Shown here: in pieces, positions 1 through 5,696 of the stretch
Layout of the letters: the number at the start of each line of letters is the position of its first letter
Position numbering within the stretch: the first letter of the stretch is position 1
Assembly: GCA_050742535.1 (NCBI GenBank)
Contig: JBOGIQ010000370.1
Span: forward strand, 1 to 5,696
From: Gp6-AA40 sp050742535
GTDB lineage: Bacteria; Acidobacteriota; Vicinamibacteria; Vicinamibacterales; UBA2999
Length of the DNA: 5,696 bases
Direction of reading: 5' to 3'
The notes under the pieces: model-generated
Database searches by the model: none
Told to the model about the DNA's origin: nothing
What the model saw: the letters and a program-made list of their open reading frames with translations, nothing else
Program-made: the position numbers and the translations under genes

Positions 1-1401
<1,401 letters not shown>

Positions 1402-1428
1402 GATGTCGAATAGTGCGCGGAGCCGACG

Positions 1429-2361
1429 TCAGTGCGCCGCGCCGGCCGACGTGGCACGTCCGTCGACCCGTTGTATCAGTTGCTCGAACCCGGCGTCGAT
1501 TTCGGCCAACGCCTTACGAAATTCATCGATAGCGGCACCGTTGCGTTTCTTTAGCTCCTCCCAGGAGCCGGCGTCGATGAGCGCAATCGTGCGCGTGACG
1601 ACCGACGTGGCGGCGTCACCTGCTGGAACCTGGTTCCTGATCATCGCGATCGCTTCGGCAACCGAGCGATCCCCTTTGAAAAACCGTTCCACGTCCTCGA
1701 GAGCGGGACCCGGCGCGCCGTGATAGAGGAGCGAACGGGCGCGGTCCACGAGGCCACCGAGGCCGCGCGCGCGGTTAGCTGCGATGATTTCCTCGAGGTA
1801 TGCCGCCTTCCATCCCGAGTCCCGCCACCCCTGCAGATCGAGATCGATCGGCAGGAACAGGTGGCTCAGTTTGTGATGGGTCAGGTGGACCCACCATGTG
1901 ATCGTCGCGGCTTCATCCGTGTATCGGTTCTTGATGGCATCGATGGCCGCGTCGAACGTGGCGACGTTGAAGGCGCCCGCCAGGTCCAACAGCCTGCGGT
2001 ACACCGGATCGTCGGGCTCGTGCGCGAAGTGCACAATCGTCTCGATTGTGCAAGGCACACCGGCACTCAACTCGTCTTTATGGCCTCTGACGTCGCGATG
2101 ACTCACCAGGAAAACCGACCGGCCAGGGAGCGCGCGCAGACCCTCTTTGAACAACTCGACGTCCTCACTCTCTTCGAACTCCCGCACGTGGATGACGCTT
2201 CGCTGTGCCCCCGCCAGTTCGAACAGCCGGGCGCCGATCCAGAACATCTCCGCGTAGGGGACGTCGCCGAGTTTTTCGCGTGCGGCCAAGGCATCGAGAC
2301 GCTTCGTCAATTCCGAACTTCCCTTCAGCAGGTCCGAAATTACGATCAGTTGGTCGCTCAC
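1429..2361 (-). CDS. Conserved-looking 310-residue protein of unknown function, possible degenerate receiver N-terminus
   Basis: I do not recognise this protein. It starts with GTG, preceded by AGGAG six bases upstream, and lies 13 bases after the kinase-like gene, so the two are almost certainly co-transcribed and translated together. No signal peptide or membrane segment is seen, so it should be cytosolic. Residues 1-130 alternate strand and helix (QLIVISDLL at 4-12, SVIHVREF at 55-62, SVFLVSHRD at 82-90, IVHFAHEPDD at 109-118), an order compatible with a CheY-like fold lacking the phospho-acceptor Asp. Residues 153-184 are rich in Trp and His (TWWVHLTHHKLSHLFLP at 155-171, then GW at 178-179 and W184), which could be a binding surface. 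Residues 260-300 are charged and predicted helical, possibly coiled coil. The placement between a kinase-like protein and its probable regulator suggests an adaptor, modulator or sensory role, but that is inferred from position only. Confidence 0.85.
   Translation of the reverse strand: MSDQLIVISDLLKGSSELTKRLDALAAREKLGDVPYAEMFWIGARLFELAGAQRSVIHVREFEESEDVELFKEGLRALPGRSVFLVSHRDVRGHKDELSAGVPCTIETIVHFAHEPDDPVYRRLLDLAGAFNVATFDAAIDAIKNRYTDEAATITWWVHLTHHKLSHLFLPIDLDLQGWRDSGWKAAYLEEIIAANRARGLGGLVDRARSLLYHGAPGPALEDVERFFKGDRSVAEAIAMIRNQVPAGDAATSVVTRTIALIDAGSWEELKKRNGAAIDEFRKALAEIDAGFEQLIQRVDGRATSAGAAH
2030..2052. repeat. Perfect 10-bp inverted repeat with 3-base loop inside the 310-residue gene
   Basis: TGCACAATCG (2030-2039) and CGATTGTGCA (2043-2052) are exact reverse complements separated by three bases. 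The element lies in the coding region for residues around CTIETIVH (104-111). It could form an mRNA hairpin or be a dyad binding site. No U-run follows on either strand, so it is not an intrinsic terminator. Chance occurrence under coding constraint is possible. Confidence 0.6.
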
Positions 2362-2367
2362 TACCGA

Positions 2368-2372
2368 CTCCT
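2368..2372 (-). promoter_or_regulatory. Ribosome binding site of the 310-residue protein
   Basis: AGGAG on the minus strand lies six bases before the GTG at 2361 and within the 13-base gap following the kinase-like gene's TGA. It supports the GTG start and close translational linkage of the two genes. Confidence 0.78.
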
Positions 2373-2374
2373 GT

Positions 2375-5300
2375 TCAACTGTTCCGCGACGCGCGAATCG
2401 ACGTCAGCAACCGCCATAATCCGAGCTTGTCGCCCGGCCGGCCGATGACCTTGTCAGCCAGGTTCGAGTACTCGACCCACGGCAGCATTTCGCGAACCGC
2501 GGTCGCCGGCACGCCGCGGCCGGTATCGATCACGACATGCCGGGCCATCGACTTGAGCCTGGCCCAATGCTGGCTGGTGAGCTCATTGGCATCCCTGGAG
2601 AAACTGTCGATCAGCCCCTCATGGATGACGAGATAATCGCACGCCGGACCATCCGCCGGCACATCACGGAACGGCAGCAAACTGCGGAACCCTTCGACGA
2701 ACGCCTGCAAGTTGGTGAGCATTCCCTCATAAGGGAGCAGAGCCACGCCCCGGCACTCCCAGATCTGTCCAAGACTCCAGCTGCCGGAGTACTTGCCGCC
2801 CGCCTCGTGGGGAGGGACCGCCTGCTCCGCCCGCGCGTAGATACGCTCATCGAGAATGGCGACCCGGCACGCCGCCATCTCGCGCACTTGATTGAGGATG
2901 GATATCCTGCCGTACGAATCGGTCACCAGCTTCGCGACTCCCTCGCCAGCCTTGATGAGCTGATGGTAGCGCGTGGTGCGGATCTCCTCCGATGCGGCGT
3001 GAATGGCGTCACCGTCATGGTCGAAGACGCACGCGTTTGGCACGTATGCGTCGAAGCGCCCGGTGGTGGTTGGACTCTGGACGCTAAAGCCCGTCGGCCA
3101 TGCGAAATCAGGCGCCTCTGACCAGCGGAATGTCACCGCCACGTCACGGTATCGCTGTTCGCACCACCGTTCCCACAAGCGGTCCTCGAGGTCGTCCGGT
3201 GAGTGGATATCGGCGATCGTGCCCACCGATTCGGCAAGCGCTCGGGCGGTCTCTCGTTCAGCCGGTGTCAGGCTGTCCGGCAGCGTTCCCGTGAACATGA
3301 CACGAGGCGGCAGCCTGCCGCTATGGCGCTGGAGGAGCGGCGCGACGTCGAGAAGATCGGCCCCGTCGACCACGAGGAACGCGTGCGGGAACACGTCGCC
3401 GCGGTCGAGACAGCGCTCCAGCTCCTGCAGGCTGGCGAGGCCTTCGACTCCAGCGCTCTTCCAGGAGGTCAACAATTCCCGTTTTTCGTCGAGGGCACGG
3501 CGCGGCGCGGCCCCGACCAGCAGCGCCACCTTCACCTTTGGAAGGTAAATCGTGAACTGCAGGCAGCCAAGGTCGGCTTCGAGCGACTTGCTCTGCGTAT
3601 GCGCCCACTGCACTTCAGCCAGCGGTGGCTTGCGCACGCGGTCGTCGCCGGTATCGTACAGTCTCAAGAACGACGCGCCGATCCGGATCTCCTTCATTCC
3701 CCACCCCACCCGCGGGAGCTCCCCGGTCTGCTCATCGACAATCACCGCCTGCACGTACTCGTTGATCAACTCGGCCGTGTCACGCGACGGCGAGGCGTTG
3801 TGGTCGCGCATTCGGGTCGTGCGACGCGTCGGCGTGTGGTCGGTAATGCGCACGCGGATGTAGTCCTTCGTTTCAGGTTCCTTTCCGTCGGAGCGGTCGT
3901 CGAAATGAATGCTGAATCGCAGCCTGATCGTGTCTGTCAGTCCCGTCACCGGATCCACCGCTTGCGCGCCTTGGCGTATCTTGTCGAGCCACCCCGGATC
4001 CCCGTGCCGTGCCGCATTCCGGATCAGGTTCTCGAGGATCGAATAGAACGCGTGGGCACCCACGCTGCCGTGGGCGACATCGAGGCGAAGCGAGAGCCAA
4101 TTCGGCACCGGATCTGCGAACCGCAGCTGCGTACGGCTCCACCGATCCCACGACTCGTCGTTGAGTGCCACCGCGAAATCGACCTGCTTGGCGCCGATCG
4201 CGGCAAAGCGCACGATGTGATCCAGCAACAGCCGGTTCTCGACGAAGCCGAGCAGCAGCTCGCCGGCCGACATGCCCAGACACCAGGACGGCGCGGAGGT
4301 GGAGACCTGGGCAATGAAGTCCATGCGGTGCTGCAGATAACCGAACAGGAGCTCGCCTTTTTTGGGCTGCTCCTTCAAGACGTCGCTGGTGATGTTGGCC
4401 AGCACGTGACTCCCGATGTTGTGCGACATGTTCCGCCCGATCACGGCGGCCACGGCCGAACGGCGAGCATGTTTCAATGCCTGGTCGAGATTCTGACGGG
4501 CGGTCGCGTACAGGAAGGGCGTGAACGCGTCCTTCAGCAGATACGACAGCGAACGGCCGACCTGAGCGATGTCGCGTTGCAGCAGCGGCGGCCCCTGATC
4601 CTTGTAGGCGGCGATCGCAAACACGGCCCCCAATCCGCCGAGATGCGAGCCCTGGGTGTCATCACGGCGTTTCCTCGCCGTGCCACCGACGAGCGGGATG
4701 CACCACAGATACGAGCACGAATAGTCCGGCAATCCCCGGCTGTGAAACTCACTGTGGAAGTGCCTGACCTGCGCTTCGTACTCGGGAACCTGCGTTATCG
4801 CCTGCTCCGGCCGTGCCACATGCGTCGATTCCGGCAGCGGCTTCACTCGAAACCAGGTTTGCTGGCGTCCACGCGTCCAGCCGGAAAGGTCCACGCCGTC
4901 GGACGCGCTCGCGGCGTTCGGTTCGTCTCCTCGATCGACCACGCACTTCGACCACGGCATGGAGATCGTCATGGGCTCGCGGAAGAAGCGGGGAATGTAG
5001 TAGATCGTCCGACCCTGCTCGTGGAGCTCCTGATAGAGCGTTTCGTAGGTGCGGGCCGCGCCCTTCCAGCGCTCATTCGCGTCGGCCTCGGCTGTCGTCA
5101 CTCGAACGGCGACGAAATCGCGAATGACGTCGCCCATCCGCATGCGTTCGGGAAAAAAACTCGTTTCCACGAATGTGAGATCGGGAGGGCGCGGGGCGCC
5201 GGCGCCGGGTCTTCGCAAAAGCTGTTCGAGGGCCAGCAGCGCCGCTTCGAGGCCGACGTTGACGGATCGTGTGATCGCCTCGCTCTGCAGCGCCGTGCCG

Positions 5301-5422
5301 AATTCGAGCTCCTGCAGTTGCCGGTAGACCTTCTGCCGCTCGACGTCAGCCTCCTCGTCGGACGCGGACGTCACGTCGACGAGGATGTCAGCGAAGCCGA
5401 CGCTCTCGATGCTGACACGCAC
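2375..5422 (-). CDS. Large soluble histidine-kinase-like protein (GAF-like, DHp, HATPase, pseudo-receiver, unknown C-terminal domain)
   Basis: This 1015-residue protein is probably the signal-sensing kinase of the operon. No membrane segments are seen. Residues 1-215 are unassigned. Residues about 215-305, ending in a strand (GLGAVFAIAAYKD) and a long helix (DIAQVGRSLSYLL), resemble the end of a GAF sensor. The dimerisation and phospho-acceptor helix (about 308-348) carries NMSHNIGSH (331-339), where H334 is the candidate phosphorylated residue. The HATPase-like domain (about 455-630) has the N-box ENLIRNAARHG (464-474), a D-box replaced by ITDHTP (526-531, D528 kept), GWGMKE (573-578) in the G-box position, and a final strand LQFTIYLP. 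Residues 630-752 look like a degenerate receiver with D686. The last 260 residues match no domain I know. The GTG start is supported by GGAGGG six bases upstream. The kinase fold is well supported; whether it autophosphorylates is uncertain given the altered boxes. Confidence 0.82.
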   Translation of the reverse strand: MRVSIESVGFADILVDVTSASDEEADVERQKVYRQLQELEFGTALQSEAITRSVNVGLEAALLALEQLLRRPGAGAPRPPDLTFVETSFFPERMRMGDVIRDFVAVRVTTAEADANERWKGAARTYETLYQELHEQGRTIYYIPRFFREPMTISMPWSKCVVDRGDEPNAASASDGVDLSGWTRGRQQTWFRVKPLPESTHVARPEQAITQVPEYEAQVRHFHSEFHSRGLPDYSCSYLWCIPLVGGTARKRRDDTQGSHLGGLGAVFAIAAYKDQGPPLLQRDIAQVGRSLSYLLKDAFTPFLYATARQNLDQALKHARRSAVAAVIGRNMSHNIGSHVLANITSDVLKEQPKKGELLFGYLQHRMDFIAQVSTSAPSWCLGMSAGELLLGFVENRLLLDHIVRFAAIGAKQVDFAVALNDESWDRWSRTQLRFADPVPNWLSLRLDVAHGSVGAHAFYSILENLIRNAARHGDPGWLDKIRQGAQAVDPVTGLTDTIRLRFSIHFDDRSDGKEPETKDYIRVRITDHTPTRRTTRMRDHNASPSRDTAELINEYVQAVIVDEQTGELPRVGWGMKEIRIGASFLRLYDTGDDRVRKPPLAEVQWAHTQSKSLEADLGCLQFTIYLPKVKVALLVGAAPRRALDEKRELLTSWKSAGVEGLASLQELERCLDRGDVFPHAFLVVDGADLLDVAPLLQRHSGRLPPRVMFTGTLPDSLTPAERETARALAESVGTIADIHSPDDLEDRLWERWCEQRYRDVAVTFRWSEAPDFAWPTGFSVQSPTTTGRFDAYVPNACVFDHDGDAIHAASEEIRTTRYHQLIKAGEGVAKLVTDSYGRISILNQVREMAACRVAILDERIYARAEQAVPPHEAGGKYSGSWSLGQIWECRGVALLPYEGMLTNLQAFVEGFRSLLPFRDVPADGPACDYLVIHEGLIDSFSRDANELTSQHWARLKSMARHVVIDTGRGVPATAVREMLPWVEYSNLADKVIGRPGDKLGLWRLLTSIRASRNS

Positions 5423-5427
5423 GTTCT

Positions 5428-5433
5428 CCCTCC
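5428..5433 (-). promoter_or_regulatory. Ribosome binding site of the kinase-like gene
   Basis: GGAGGG on the minus strand lies five bases before the GTG at 5422, inside the 24-base gap after the upstream gene's stop. It is a near-perfect Shine-Dalgarno sequence and decides the GTG start. Confidence 0.8.
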
Positions 5434-5446
5434 GCCGGGAGACGCG

Positions 5447-5696
5447 TCAGTCGCAGCCTGCGATTTGGGAATGCAGTTTGATGCGGTCCTGCCAGTCGCG
5501 GCCCGCGAGCTGCTTCTTCGGGACATCGCGGCGCCGGACGGTGGGCGCGCCGGTGAAGCCTCTACGCCGCGTCACTTGTCCCGAGCTGAAGTACAGCCAC
5601 GGATGGTTGCGACTGGTCTCTTCCACGAAGGCCGCGTGGTCTCCCCGATACACGGCCGTCAGGAAATCCCTTGTCGGATATGGCGGGAGAATATCA
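5447..5696 (-). CDS. C-terminal end of an unrecognised protein (start beyond right edge)
   Basis: An open frame runs in from the right edge and stops at TGA 24 bases before the kinase-like gene, with 82 codons visible. A GTG at 5653 could start a 68-residue protein, but codons upstream of it stay open to the edge (reading DILPPYPTRDFLTA) and no Shine-Dalgarno precedes it, so I read this as the tail of a longer gene. Visible features are an aromatic stretch HPWLYFSSGQV, then a very basic segment with RRRGFTGAP and RRRDVPKK, and an end in IAGCD. The basic tail could bind nucleic acid or a partner, but this is speculation. Tight spacing and shared strand place it in the same operon as the kinase. 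The family is not recognised. Confidence 0.6.
   Translation of the reverse strand, partial: DILPPYPTRDFLTAVYRGDHAAFVEETSRNHPWLYFSSGQVTRRRGFTGAPTVRRRDVPKKQLAGRDWQDRIKLHSQIAGCD

Noticed and set aside
1452..1474. Sigma-54-like TGGCAC followed by TTG on the plus strand
   Set aside because: The spacing to the TTG is 13 bases instead of about 5, and there is no gene on the plus strand to drive.
1720..2448. Plus-strand open frame of 242 codons opposite the 310-residue gene
   Set aside because: It runs across two minus-strand genes and their junction. The minus-strand genes have good ribosome sites and operon spacing; this one has neither support nor recognisable domains.
3038..3056. TGGCACG resembling a sigma-54 -24 element
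   Set aside because: It lacks a TTGC-like -12 element at the proper distance and lies antisense within the kinase-like coding region.
2375..5422. Resemblance of the system to the Detocs defence system
   Set aside because: The kinase lacks a TPR sensor, the regulator is a transcription activator, and no nucleoside phosphorylase effector is present in the window; only the broad idea of kinase plus decoy receivers is shared.
5447..5653. Complete 68-residue protein starting at the GTG at 5653
   Set aside because: The frame stays open upstream to the window edge and no ribosome site precedes the GTG, so it is better read as the tail of a longer gene.

Overview
The window is a high-GC stretch of bacterial DNA, fully packed on the minus strand, with gaps between genes of only 13 to 27 bases. 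Many long open frames on the plus strand are antisense shadows of the real genes. The strong G/C preference at third codon positions and the sigma-54 activator suggest a GC-rich Gram-negative-type bacterium such as an acidobacterium, myxobacterium or relative. That placement is inference from base composition only; nothing in the window fixes the taxon.

Layout in the direction of transcription (right to left). (1) 5696-5447 is the C-terminal end of an unrecognised protein whose start lies beyond the right edge. (2) 5422-2375 encodes a 1015-residue cytosolic histidine-kinase-like protein. It has a long N-terminal region ending in a probable GAF-like segment, an unusual H-box (MSHNIGSH), a divergent HATPase domain, a degenerate receiver-like segment, and about 260 C-terminal residues that I do not recognise. 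(3) 2361-1429 encodes a 310-residue protein of unknown function whose first 130 residues may also be a degenerate receiver. (4) 1401 to the left edge encodes an NtrC-type response regulator (receiver, AAA+ sigma-54 activator domain, divergent Fis-like helix-turn-helix). It is nearly complete but runs off the window.

The four genes look like one transcription unit encoding a soluble signalling pathway. In the simplest model the kinase-like protein senses an intracellular cue through its N-terminal region and phosphorylates Asp55 of the regulator, which then activates a sigma-54 promoter. The 310-residue protein and the truncated upstream protein would be accessory, sensory or effector parts. 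No promoter, terminator, RNA gene, mobile element or CRISPR array was found, so the operon promoter and the regulator's targets probably lie outside the window. The most unusual points are the kinase architecture with its unassigned C-terminal domain, the two possible pseudo-receivers, and a GAFTDA motif in place of GAFTGA in the sigma-54 contact loop.
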